Assembly (NCBI GenBank): GCA_905221605.1
Contig: CAJNDS010000407.1
Location: forward strand, 62,001-126,000
Direction: 5' to 3'
DNA length: 64,000 nucleotides
DNA from: Symbiodinium natans
Taxonomy: Eukaryota; Sar; Dinophyceae; Suessiales; Symbiodiniaceae
The first letter of the stretch is position 1. Each line of letters begins with the position of its first letter. Made by a program: the position numbers and the translations under genes. Below, piece after piece: positions 54,153-64,000 of this stretch. The notes beneath the pieces were generated by a model. That model had not been told where the DNA came from and ran no database searches. It saw only the letters and a program-made list of their open reading frames with translations.

Positions 54153-54709
54153 CTGCTGCACGTCCCGCTTCCGGCGGCGCAGAAACTTCGAGAACTCTCG
54201 GAAGCGCGACTGGAAGTCCTGCAGCGCGCAGAACAGCCCATGTCAGCCCACGGGTTGAAGCCGGACAAAGAGGAAACAACGGGGAGCCGCCGTCGGCCCG
54301 TCCTCCAGAAGCTGCTTCTGATACTCGTACCTCTTGGCTTTTTCCATGGCCTCCAGCTCCCGCTGCAAGGCCGGCACCGAGCACGCCCTGAGCAAAGAAG
54401 AGGCAGCAAAGATGCCGAGAGCCGCAAGGCGTTCTGCGAGTCTGGCTTGTGCTGGTTTACGATGGCTTACGATGGTTTACAATGGTTTACGTCTGCCAAA
54501 CCGGCCTGCCATTGATGCTCGGAAATCCAAGGAAAAACTTGCGGTACGCTGAGAAGATCTCACTCCTGAAGCGCAGGGGCAAAGCCGGGCCTAAATTCCA
54601 TCAGATAACAATTCATAACCGTCGCAAGCGTCGGAACCGCCTCACAGGAAAGAAAATGTCTTGCTGTTCGTGGATGACGTCTTTCAAGGCCTTCTCCAGG
54701 GCTCTGGTC
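54153..54709 (-). CDS. Coiled-coil protein, three exons recognised
   Basis: Exon at 54709 (acceptor GGAG/G) reads TRALEKALKDVIHEQQDIFF. Exon from 54387 (acceptor CTCAG/G) reads ACSVPALQRELEAMEKAKRY and EYQKQLLEDG. Exon 54153-54218 (acceptor GCAG/G, donor CAG/GT) reads DFQSRFREFSKFLRRRKRDV and QQ. All are charged heptad-like helices in the only protein-like frame of each region. The donor-side ends of the first two exons are not fixed. I recognise no family. The longer minus frame 53849-54427 is out of frame with these exons. Confidence 0.5.
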
Positions 54710-54798
54710 CTCCAAATCAAGTAGCCCATGGTTCATGAAAGTCTGTACTATGTTGTACATCGTACTGCTTGGACTTTGTTGTTGCTAATGGTAGGAAA

Positions 54799-54823
54799 TT
54801 GTGTGTGTGTGTGTGTGTGTGAG
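54799..54823. repeat. (GT)n microsatellite
   Basis: About eleven GT units. Confidence 0.9.
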
Positions 54824-55121
54824 GCCGTGAGGCACCCGTCTCCTTCGGTAGCGCTGCACCACCTTCTTGCGGCCGCCTCGCAAGTCGCGTTGGGTGCTCC
54901 AAGGTGTTTAGAAAAGAGAAATTGAATATGAATTCAGCTGTCACGGAACTAGGGGGAGTTGGAAGATGGCCTTGCTGGAGGGAGTGCAAGGTGAGGTCCC
55001 TGTTCAGGACCGAAGCCTTAGGCACTGTTGTGAACATTTAGATGTCACATCAGATTGACAACGCATTATGGATCATGGCTGTAGCTTCCTCCGAGCTGCA
55101 CTCACTCGCAAGGTTCCTGGC

Positions 55122-55241
55122 CTAGCGGTCCCGTGCTGTCAACGCCGACAACACTGTCACAAACGTGCATATTGCTTGGGATGCCGGCCTGAAGTTCTCG
55201 TGCTTGTCGATAGCCGCCGCGATCTTTCGCACATCAAAATC
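55122..55241 (-). CDS. Terminal exon of an unknown gene
   Basis: Acceptor TTGAG/G at 55242, then 39 codons DFDVRKIAAAIDKHENFRPA, SQAICTFVTVLSALTARDR and a stop at 55122-55124. A possible upstream exon near 55310-55400 reads SEIELTLRQRVPDMSEPEPH. I do not recognise the family. Confidence 0.4.
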   Translation of the reverse strand, partial: DFDVRKIAAAIDKHENFRPASQAICTFVTVLSALTARDR

Positions 55242-55559
55242 CTCAACACATGCAGACTGACATGGACACATGCTTGCAGGCAAATCCAACCCCAAGCTGA
55301 AGCTCTACCCCCGTGTCGCTGCGTGCGGCTCTGGCTCCGACATGTCTGGAACTCGCTGTCGGAGCGTGAGCTCGATCTCCGACCTCCAAAGACATTTTTC
55401 AAAGAGGAGGACCAACCAACGGGGCGCGCACCATGTCGCACCATGTCGCAGGATGCCTTCGGCTGAAGCTCTGCTTAACGCTCAGGGACCGCCGGCGTCC
55501 TGCAGAACGTCGCTTCAATCATCGAAGACGCACTTTACGATGTGACAAGACCATGTGAA

Positions 55560-56900
55560 CGGCAAGAAGATTCACACGTTTTGTGTCAGAACAGAGACGC
55601 CTTTGTGTTCCTGTGATGTTTAGTGTGTCGACTTGACTCAATAAAAGCTGGACTTCGGGCCTTAGATGGCCTCAGCATTTCCACGAAAGGCGTTACGTCC
55701 TCGCAGCCGCTGGAGAACGTCGTAGCAGTTCCAGAGAAGCAGCGTGCCGATCAGGACAGCTCCAACTGGGCTCAGGCTCTTTCACCGCATCAGAACAAAC
55801 GAGGCGCGAGGCCAGGGGGGCCTGCGACAAGGAAGCTGCAGCAGCAGCTCCTCCTCTTGCCTCAGCAAACCACAGCAAACCAGCCAAGAGATGCCAGGAG
55901 ATGCCAGAAGATGCAGCCAAAACCAGACTCTGACAAACAAAAGTCAAGCGGCGCGGTGCTTCAGGTGCAGAACCTCTTTCAATCATCTTTGTTCACAAGT
56001 CGGTAAAGGCCTAAGAAAGACCCCACCTCCTACATGGACCTGACGGCTGTCAGTGGCCGGGGCCGGGCGGTAGATGTCTGGCGGCGGCTGCAATGGGATC
56101 TCCTCCCCCGAAAACCCCAAAAATCGGAGGCTGCTGAAAAAGGAACTCACAGCGCTTCACAGCAACTCAGCATGTCCAGGCCGGCCATTTCCGCAGCGCG
56201 GCTGCGCTGGTTTAGGCGGCGTGGGGATGTGAACTGATCGCACACCTTACAGATGGCCCTCTCGTGTGCTTGTATGGACCTTGCTGGTACTGCGGCGGCA
56301 TTTGTAACAGATTTTGATTGTGGTTTCCGCCCCGTTCTTGAGAAAAGGCCAGCAGCACATCACTGGCAGTGCGCAGCCGCATGCAGTGAAATAGCTTCGC
56401 AGAGAAGCCAGAGCTGTTGCAGGATGCTAGGTGCGAGCATGAGAAGCCTTTCTTGAATCTCACCGCAGATCTCACAAGCACGCATGGCCCTTAACCTTTC
56501 ACAGGCCAGAGCCATGCAGCAAGGGCCTTGGCAACAAGCGAAAAGTGCAACCTGTTAACCCGCTCCTTGAAACTGCACTAGCAAGCTCTCTGTGTTTCAC
56601 TCAGGAAACCACTTGGAAGCTCTAGGTCATGCATGGAGGCAGCATCCAGGAAGTCCAGGGGCAAGGGAGCTTCTGCACCTCGCAAAGCGTCACAACACGT
56701 CACAAGGCGACGTACCAAGTACCAGTGTAGCCAGTGTAGCTTCCTGACATCAGCAGTTCAACTGACCTTATGACACATATGACACTTATGACACTCATCT
56801 GAGCGCAACCAAGCCACGGACTGGGAAACCTTGGTGCTGAAAATTGAGAACCCAGGCATGCAGCGCGTGCCGGGAGATGGCCGCCGTTCGGGGAGCACCG
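55560..56900. other. No gene recognised
   Basis: Several overlapping open frames on both strands have no motif. An AAATGG start context at about 56164-56205 (MAGLDMLSCCEAL) could be a first exon but is isolated. Confidence 0.35.
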
Positions 56901-57129
56901 TAGCCCGTATCAGCAAGAAGAGGGAAACCCGCATGCGAAGCCTCGGAGCTAGACTGCCACAGCATGAACATTGCTCCCTCTCATGGGTGCAAGATGTTGC
57001 TGAGGATGTTTTAATTTAACATCTTCCTGCAATTTCCTGCATCTAGGCACATGGACTCGGATTTGATGCGTCCTTCCAGGAGGTCTGACATGATCTCTGC
57101 GATGAAAGTACGAGAAAGTACGACAAACC

Positions 57130-58395
57130 TGCCTCGCCTGCCGGTCTTTGGTTTTGCCAGCAAGAGCGCCACGTGCTTCCCACGTGCCAAGAGCGCGAAC
57201 TGGGTCAAGGCCTCACTGCTTAAAATCGGGCTTTGCTGGGCAAACGTCGCCGAGCCATGCCGAGCCTCGGCACCATCAGCAGCCACTCCGTGCCAGCCAC
57301 CATCTTGGCGAGCAATGGGCACATGCACCGAAAAGTTCGTTGCCATGTCCAGATCCAACTCCTCCTGAACACTCGATTTTTGCGGCCCCGATAGACGCAA
57401 ACGATGAATCCGCACATGCCTGCATGTGCTTGCAACGCTTGAGCGCTGGCCAGGGAGTGGTGCCCGTGACGGCGCTCAACAGCAAGTAGAACTTGTCCTT
57501 CACTCACGACGTGCGACGACAAAGGCCACATTGGTTTGCACCATGAACCAAAGCTTCTTGACAAAAGCTTCTTGCCGGAAACCTCCTGCTACCTCATGAC
57601 CTTGCTGCTGAGAGTCGACGAGGGCCTCCCGAAACTGAGCCTCAAACTGTGTTAAACTTTCTTCGCAGCTGGTCAACATGAAAAGGGCGAAGATGTACCG
57701 AGTCGGGGTTGCAATCTGATCGCCCCTTTCTGTGTGAGGTCCGACACAAACTGCGGCAACCGAAGCACAACACACCCGAGGCATTTGCTGGCAGGCAGCC
57801 CCAAGATCTTGTGCACATTTGAGCGTCTTTGCCAAAACCATTGCCCCGCTGGTGTCACAATCCAATCGATGCACTGTGTGCGGCAGAGATCCACAATGAG
57901 ACAGAGCCTCCCACACGCACACACATACATACATACACACCCATTGTCTTGTTGCATTCTGGAGCAGCTCGGGCTAACTTCCACAGCTGCCACAGGCTGT
58001 CCCTATGGCGCCTGATTCAGCAACGCGCCACCACGATAGCGGTTCCCCGGCGACACCGGCAGGCCTTGCGGGCCGGAACACGGATTGATGCACACTCATA
58101 TCCTCGCTTCACACTGAGCTTCGGCATGTTTCGTGCCTGCTGGCTTTGCAACAACCAGCAGCTCATCATCTTCCATCAAAACTTCCAGAGCATCCGGATC
58201 CGCTACCAGCGGAAGGCGTCGAAGTGTCTCCTGAATAGTTTTGACCTCAGCGAGCAACTTGTGCATGCTTCCACCGGAGATCTGCACTGAGATGTTGACC
58301 ACGTGATGCAGCTTCACACCCAGCTTGCTAGCAATCTCCTGGCTAGAGCGCTGGCACAGCTGGTCTCTAGGTTTGTTGCGGATGGGTGAGACGTT
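57130..58395 (-). CDS. RluA-type pseudouridine synthase, split gene
   Basis: Exon a (about 58393 to 58137) has QEIASKLGVKLHHVVNI and then EVLMEDDELLVVAKPAG, the N-terminal landmark of the RluA family (E-D-x-x-L-x-V-x-x-K-P-A-G). Exon b (5' end 57907 after GGAG) has PHTVHRLDCDTSGAMVLAKT, the catalytic motif in which the Asp of H-R-L-D makes the pseudouridine. Exon c (about 57460-57505) has KDKFYLLLSAVTG, the usual K-x-Y-x-A-x-V-x-G strand. Exon d (about 57130-57370) has FSVHVPIARQDGGW, GAEARHGSATF and ALLLAKPKTGR, the P-I-x-R and P-x-T-G-R landmarks. The expected H-Q-I-R-x-H after TGR was not found; it should lie in an exon beyond the AG/GC donor at PKTGR. The enzyme acts on RNA uridines; target (rRNA, tRNA, organelle) unknown. 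Exact junctions a/b and b/c are ambiguous. Confidence 0.7.
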
Positions 58396-58507
58396 CTGAC
58401 ATTGAAGCAGATTCCAATAGGACTGTTTTTTCTCAAGCCGCGCGGCATTGCATCAAAGGTCTGTCGACAACTCTTCAGCAGTCAATCAAACTGAAAAATC
58501 CGGGTGC

Positions 58508-59340
58508 GCATCACCGCAAGAGCGGTCAGACCGCGTCTGCGAATGGGCCCGGTGTTTCCTGTCACGCACTGCAAAGAGGGAGCATTGAGGCTTAGGCGCG
58601 GAGCGGGCCTTCAGGCGAGACACGACGACATTGACGTTCTAGTCTTCCTTGGACCTGCACTGGGACCGCCCGGCACCGTATGATGCCATCGAAGATGCCG
58701 CAACCGTGCAACAATGGATGCACAGGCTGCCTGTGAATGTACTTGACGTGAAGGCCCAGTGCGTGCTCCTGGGAAGGACCATGTCCAAATGCTGCGCTCC
58801 ATTGTATGCTTCGTGACCCCTGTAGGGCTCTGGCCGTGTCGAAGCTCTGCTTGCATTCCTCTCTCATCCAACGGGGCACGACATGTTTTTTCTATTGCGC
58901 ACATCCCGAACATATCCAAACATCAAACATCTCACACACTGTCGCAATGTCCTTGCACTGGAAGGCTTTGTCCTGGCAGCACTTAGGCCCCTCAGGCTTG
59001 GCTCGAACCATCGTCGGGCGCAGAGGCGCTGGTGGCACCTGTCCATGCACTTCTTAGAAGAATCAAAGCGAGCTCAGCCGTGTTTTAGCCAACGTCGGCA
59101 AGCCACACCTCAGGCACTTTGAGCTCGGGAAGCACCATCGCGGCAGTGGCTGGGTCGAGGAGACGCGTTCAGTGCTGAAGCTCTTGAGCTGCGAAAATCT
59201 GCCCAAGCCACAGCCCTCCGGAAACCCCGAAAACTCCGGAGAACATCCGCCGGCCCCCGGGGGCCCGGAGCAGCCCTGTAAACCTCGGTATACATCAAGG
59301 AAAGCCTCGGCAGACCTGCTTCCCTGCAAAATTCAAAACC
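58508..59340. repeat. Segmental duplication, copy 1
   Basis: Matches 59744-60559 at a spacing of 1236 bp with only a few substitutions. Carries a 20-bp GC-rich insertion near 59248-59268 absent from copy 2. It contains open frames on both strands conserved in both copies. Strand and function are unresolved. Confidence 0.9.
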
Positions 59341-59743
59341 TATATCAAAGAAAAAGACTACTGCTCTACATGTTATTCGAATTTTGCGGTACATATGAAG
59401 TTCAATAACATATTTCAGTGCCAATCAGATAGGTTGAACGGCGAACGGAGGAAACAGGAGTGAGCTCTTCCTTCCACAAAAACTGTAGATTGACAAGAAA
59501 AAAAAGCTCAAGATAGTTGCAGCCTCGGGCGAAAAAGTCCGGAACTTCTTTGTAGCGGCTGACAGCTTCTTTGATCTCCATTGTGGCTAAAGGCCTGCTC
59601 AACTTGAAAGGTGTGGCTCATACCACCCAGCACACTGCTGAGCTTGAGCGAGGAAATCAGGCTGGCGCCGTGTCGCTCCGGAAGTGAACAAATTTTGTAC
59701 AGAACTTCGTGCTTTCTTGCAGCACTGGAAAAGGTCCAGGCCT

Positions 59744-60559
59744 GCATCACCGCAAGAGCGGTCAGACCGCGTCTGCGAATGGGCCCGGTGTTTCCTGTCA
59801 CGCACTGCAAAGAGGGAGCATTGAGGCTTAGGCGCGGAGCGGGCCTTCAGGCGAGACACGACGACATTGACGTTCTAGTCTTCCTTGGACCTGCACTGGG
59901 ACCGCCCGGCACCGTATGATGCCATCGAAGATGCCGCAACCGTGCAACAATGGATGCACAGGCTGCCTGTGAATGTACTTGACGTGAAGGCCCAGTGCGT
60001 GCTCCTGGGAAGGACCATGTCCAAACGCTGCGCTCCATTGTATGCTCCGTGACCCCTGTAGGGCTCTGGCCGTGTCGAAGCTCTGCTTGCATTCCTCTCT
60101 CATCCAACGGGGCACGACATGTTTTTTCTATTGCGCACATCCCGAACATATCCAAACATCAAACATCTCACACACTGTCGCAATGTCCTTGCACTGGAAG
60201 GCTTTGTCCTGGCAGCACTTAGGCCCCTCAGGCTTGGCTCGAACCATCGTCGGGCGCAGAGGCGCTGGTGGCACCTGTCCATGCACTTCTTAGAAGAATC
60301 AAAGCGAGCTCAGCCGTGTTTTTAGCCAACGTCGGCAAGCCACACCTCAGGCACTTTGAGCTCGGGAAGCACCATCGCGGCAGTGGCTGGGTCGAGGAGA
60401 CGCGTTCAGTGCTGAAGCTCTTGAGCTGCGAAAATCTGCCCAAGCCACAGCCCTCCGGAAACCCCGAAAACTCCGGAGAACATCCGGAGCAGCCCTGTAA
60501 ACCTCGGTATACATCAAGGAAAGCCTCGGCAGACCTGCTTCCCTGCGAAACTCAAAACC
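59744..60559. repeat. Segmental duplication, copy 2
   Basis: Second copy; homology starts at GCATCACCGC and ends near CTGCGAAACTCAAAACC. The sequence between the two copies (59341-59743) is unique. Confidence 0.9.
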
Positions 60560-60599
60560 AACAAATTCACTCAGTCCGCCCCTCGACTCCAGAGCCCCT

Positions 60600-61850
60600 G
60601 CAAAAGATGCGCAAGTGCCGAACATGTTGGATGTGAGGCTGCCTAGGGCTGGTAAAGTTATCACAGTCGTCTTGCACCGCAATGCCAAGAGCTCCGTCCT
60701 TTGGGAGAAGCGGTTCCGAGCCAGCGGCCTGAGGCATGTTTCTTGGAAGGGAAAAGGAGCATCCACTGTGCAAGAGTCGAATCTACCGACCTGGAGGCCA
60801 AAGCGGAGCTCGATGATGCATTGCACACTCTCATCGAGGCTTTGGGTCGCCAGGCCGTCCTGTAAGGCATTGACTGGTCTAGGAGTGTAGCCTGGTCTTT
60901 AAAAAGGAGATCCCATCGCACCTTGACATACGCACGTCCGAAGGTTGCCCATGCCTGCAGTATCACGCAGTGTGGCCACAACAAGATGTCCCACGGTCTC
61001 CCCAGTTGGCCTCGGGATCTAAGAGGTCTGGGCAGCAATGCGCCATGTGGCCTTTACCTTCGAACAGCTTTCGCCCGAAACCCTGCTACGCTACTACGTA
61101 CGATCAGCTCGATGTGGTCTGCTGGGCCCTGGGCGATTCTGCATGCTGCAGGCACAAGCTGGGCAAACAAACATCGTCAGGAAGCTTCCTTGGCAAAGCA
61201 CCTCGAATGGAAGCGCATGCTCAGGGTTTTCCTGCCTCATGAATGCAGGTTATATAGGGTGGCCACCAAATCCACCCTATGCAGTGATGAAAGACATCTC
61301 CGCTACAAGGCTTCTGAGGCGACGGCGGACTTTCTAGCATTGTAGTTGCGCCATCACGCCCCGTCACGCGGGCTCGGTTCATGGGCTGTCTCACCGTGTC
61401 TCGAGTGTTCGGCCAGTGTCGGGTTGTTTCATGCCGCCCTCACAAGCATTTAGCCGATAAAAGTGGCGCAGCCTGAGACCCAAAAAGTGCGCAAAGGAAA
61501 AGGCAAGCAGTGTCATGCCGTGTCTGAATCTCCTCGACCGATCTGCTCGTACCTCCGAAACTATTCAGCGAACCTTGTGATACCAGGTTTCTCACATTTC
61601 CCGCAGACCAACTCACACTCGCGCGCTGTTCATGACGAGTTCTGGTATGTACAGCAGCGTTCTGCAACAATCCAGGCTTGCACTACATTCTGTACAGTGA
61701 CGGGCCACGGAACGAGGTTACTGCAATGCGCTGAGATGTTCACATTGTCAGCACGATGGCATCAGATTCTAAGCGGCACAGGCATGGGACGGTCGATGCT
61801 GGAATGGCCCAGCAGCGTGTACTGGGAGTCCTGCTCGCGCTCGGAACTGC
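60600..61850. other. No gene assigned
   Basis: Overlapping open frames of 90-159 codons on both strands (for example 60923-61345 plus and 60347-60826 minus) have no motif I recognise. None has convincing splice signals. Confidence 0.35.
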
Positions 61851-62607
61851 GTGAGTACTTTACTCTGACAAGTACCACATGTCCAAAACAGCTCTCGCAT
61901 GCTTGAAACACAGGCTTGGTATGGCTTGGTCCTTCTCCTGTACGATGAGGTCTAAATTCATTGGGTTCACCACATGCTGTGGTTGGCAGCTTAGGTCCAG
62001 CGGACTGTGACGTCCGTCGTTTTGGCATGTGCTGGAAACCAGGGCTAGCGACAGGTCGTACCTCAGAGACGAACACAGCATGGCCAAATATCTCAGACTT
62101 TACTCTGCCGATGCGGTCTGTGAGCCCCCGCTTCTCACAATTGAGCCCTGCGCACAACGCCCTGTGGAGTGTGCTTCTTTTCGGCACCCAGGACAGCAAT
62201 GGGCACCATCATGTAGATGCTGTTCCTTGGTCCAAGATCGATGTCGAGCTACAGTTAAACAAGAAAGCACATGAAGGCATGGATGGTAGGGACTCTCTTG
62301 TGCAAAGCCTCAGCTGGCCATTCAACAGCTGCACAGCCTCTTTGATAACAGGCTGGATGTCGCTGCTGTCCAGCGCCAGCCGGTTCGCAGCTGAGATGCA
62401 AAGCCCTGCCGGCCTCACGCCAAGGAATGGGGTCGACGGCTCCTTGCAGACGAGCCCGGCCGCACAGCTTCCATGGGTGTTGCAGGTGCCGCCGCATGTT
62501 GAGCCTTCTGTTCGGCCCACGGGAGCACCCTGTAGAAGCTCTGGAGGGCACACTATGGCGGCAGCAACAGCCAGCATACTGGCGAACACCAAGCCGCGTA
62601 TCGCCAT
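61850..62607 (-). CDS. Small secreted Cys-rich protein, possibly cystatin-like
   Basis: Start ATG at 62607 with a clear signal peptide (MAIRGLVFASMLAVAAA). Then comes a Cys-rich stretch (CGGTCNTHGSCAAGLVC) and a helix (SSDIQPVIKEAVQLLNGQ) that resembles the N-terminal helix of cystatins. A downstream exon near 61960-62075 reads LRYDLSLALVSSTCQNDGR and LDLSCQPQ, close to the Y-x-L-x-x-x-L-x-x-T-x-C core strand pair of that fold. The Q-x-V-x-G loop that inhibits papain-like proteases is not visible, so inhibition cannot be claimed. The connecting exon(s) between about 62100 and 62330 are unresolved. The 228-codon plus-strand frame here is a shadow. Confidence 0.45.
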
Positions 62608-63189
62608 GACCGAAGACAGCTCGAAAACTTGCTTTGAAGTCGTCTAATCCGTTTCAATCCTTCCTCCTTGAGTTGAGCCGCAGGGCGAGGAGATATGGGG
62701 CAGGGTATGGCAGGGTGCTAGGAATGCAGCAGACTGTTTGGGAGAACCCAGTGCCACAAGCAGCAGTTTTGGCGGGTGCCCATCCAGAAGAAAATCGACT
62801 GGAATGCTGCCCAAAAGTCCTGCACACAGCGACGGGCTAGCATCTGAAATAAACAACAACATCACATCGGCGGCTTCTCGCAGGACATGTCTGGGCAGCA
62901 GCAAAAAGGGCCAGCCAACATCTGCCCTCACAGCAGGAGACCAGACCCTATCCATATGTGGCCATGCAAGACCCTGCTCGATCAGACTTTTCTGATCCTG
63001 GGGCGACTGGGGGCGCTTGAGAGCGCACATCTGTACACGTGGGAAGAAATCGTGTGCTCGAAAACTGGCAAAGGCGCAAGGAAAGGGTCCCTAGACTCCC
63101 TTTCTGCGCTCTCTGCTCTCACGGAAAGAAGGTTTGAACGAAGAAGATATTGAGGACAACGTAGAACCTCAAAAAGCAACTCGCTGCCT

Positions 63190-63969
63190 TTACATGGTGT
63201 ATTTTGCGCTTGCAAAACAACTGATGGTCTGAACCGAAAAGATCACGACACCGCGCTCCGTGCCGAGAGGCATGGTCACCAGCAAGCGAACGACACGCCA
63301 ATCGGTGGCCGGGCTCGTCAAGTACGCCTGGAAGGCGCGATCGGTGCAGGCATCGATCGAAGCCATCTCCTCGAGCTCGAGCAGAACTGCAAGATACTAG
63401 AAGGCTCGGCCCAAGCATCAGGAACCAGGGACTCCTACATGTAAAGGACGTGTCACTACATATCACTGCATGTCAGCAGGAAGCTGCAAGACTCGTGCAT
63501 CGAAGCAGCCATGGTGGTCCGGATGGACTCTGGAGACCATGCTCCTTCCCGCTTTGTTGCCATCATCTCCACAAGCTCTTGATCAAATGACTCTGCGCTC
63601 CCAGGTGTGAACAGCCTGGCCTAAGAGTTGCAGGAATTGGGCGGAGCGAAGCGACTCTTGGTTCGAAAACACAAAGCCAAAGAACACCAGTAGCGTCGTA
63701 CGGCCAAGGTGCATTCACGCCATGTGAAAGATACATGGCATATCCTTGCGCGTTGGCCGCAAGCATCGGGGTGCCACAGCTCAGCGCTTCCATGGCCTGA
63801 GTCTACGTAGGCATGAAACAGAGGCTCTCCACACCATGCCAAACTCGCAATCCTCAACCAAGGCTCCGTGAAACCAACTGTCTCCATGGTGCTTGCAGAT
63901 ACATGTAGGTCGGCCGCACGGAAACACAAAGCCACCTCCTCTCGGCCGGCCATGTCGCCCGTGCAATAC
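63190..63969 (-). CDS. GT4-type glycosyltransferase, 3' portion
   Basis: Exons: 63867-63969 (GREEVALCFRAADLHVSAST then METVGFT), 63688-63796 (AMEALSCGTPMLAANAQGY and MYLSHGVNAPWPYDAT), 63488-63592 (ESFDQELVEMMATKREGAW then SIRTTMAASMHES), 63190-63386 (LLELEEMASIDACTDRAF, stop 63190-63192). The first two carry the donor-sugar site of retaining GT-B enzymes of family GT4 (A-D-x-x-V-x-x-S-x-x-E-T-x-G then A-M-E-A-x-x-C-G-T-P). They join in phase across a 70-bp intron with a GA donor; the second and third join in phase via a GT donor. Acceptor sugar and product are unknown. Sulfolipid synthase-like and sucrose-phosphate-synthase-like enzymes share these motifs. The N-terminal half lies beyond 64000. 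Confidence 0.75.
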
Positions 63970-64000
63970 CTTAAGGGTTCATGTCAGTTTGTTAGTTTGT

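Noticed and set aside
58508-60559. Retrotransposon reverse transcriptase as the source of the duplication
   Set aside because: No Y-x-D-D or other polymerase motif seen in any frame of either copy.
61961-62647. 228-codon open frame on the plus strand
   Set aside because: Antisense to the exon with a clear signal peptide and Cys-rich domain at 62209-62607.
1-64000. Spliced-leader RNA gene, tRNA, rRNA or CRISPR array
   Set aside because: No match to the conserved dinoflagellate leader core, no cloverleaf or rRNA signature noticed, and the only regular repeats are minisatellites, telomere-like tracts and exon cassettes without spacer structure. A covariance-model scan would be decisive.

Overview
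The window looks like nuclear DNA of a dinoflagellate, probably Suessiales/Symbiodiniaceae or a relative such as Polarella. Four observations support this. Genes are broken into many short exons. Wherever reading phase lets a junction be placed, the introns follow dinoflagellate rules: acceptors are usually AG followed by G, and donors are GT, GC or GA. Plant-type TTTAGGG repeats are scattered internally in both orientations. Every gene I can defend lies on the minus strand, matching the long unidirectional gene blocks known from these genomes. There is no prokaryotic operon structure. I saw no rRNA, tRNA, CRISPR array or intact spliced-leader RNA gene. Splice sites were placed by eye from phase and motif, with no transcript data. 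|| Layout in plus coordinates (transcription runs right to left): 1-2598, a multi-exon membrane transporter (MFS motif A) that may begin with a signal peptide exon. 4.7-5.3 kb, a transmembrane exon and a helical tail exon. 5.5-27 kb, a large alanine-rich gene made of about ten copies of a nine-mini-exon cassette; three copies repeat at about 1.32 kb (8.7-12.5 kb) and three adjacent ones at 1436-1439 bp (16.5-20.7 kb). One intron of that gene is swollen from about 135 bp to 3.2 kb by inserted DNA that contains a segment with 30-bp perfect inverted repeats. 27.2-27.6 kb, a Thr/Ser-rich mucin-like exon. 27.8-46.7 kb, a string of small exons coding for a repeated beta-type module (DTD / GTVSW / ITHY / VYLA / VYA-N-YGD motifs) with Thr-rich linkers and telomere-like repeats in the introns. 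47-50.4 kb, unknown proteins, one with a Gly/His/Arg tract. 50.7-52.1 kb, an alpha/beta hydrolase. 54.1-54.7 kb, a coiled-coil gene. 55.1 kb, an unknown terminal exon. 57.1-58.4 kb, an RluA-type pseudouridine synthase. 58.5-60.6 kb, a tandem segmental duplication. 61.9-62.6 kb, a small secreted Cys-rich protein, possibly cystatin-like. 63.2-64.0 kb, the 3' part of a GT4-type glycosyltransferase. || The most interesting part is 5-46 kb. Read right to left, beta-modules with mucin-like linkers are followed by an alanine-rich helical repeat and then a transmembrane exon. This could be one giant surface or matrix protein, or two or three neighbouring genes; the sequence alone cannot decide. The alanine-rich part is growing by duplication of whole exon/intron cassettes whose phases are all compatible.
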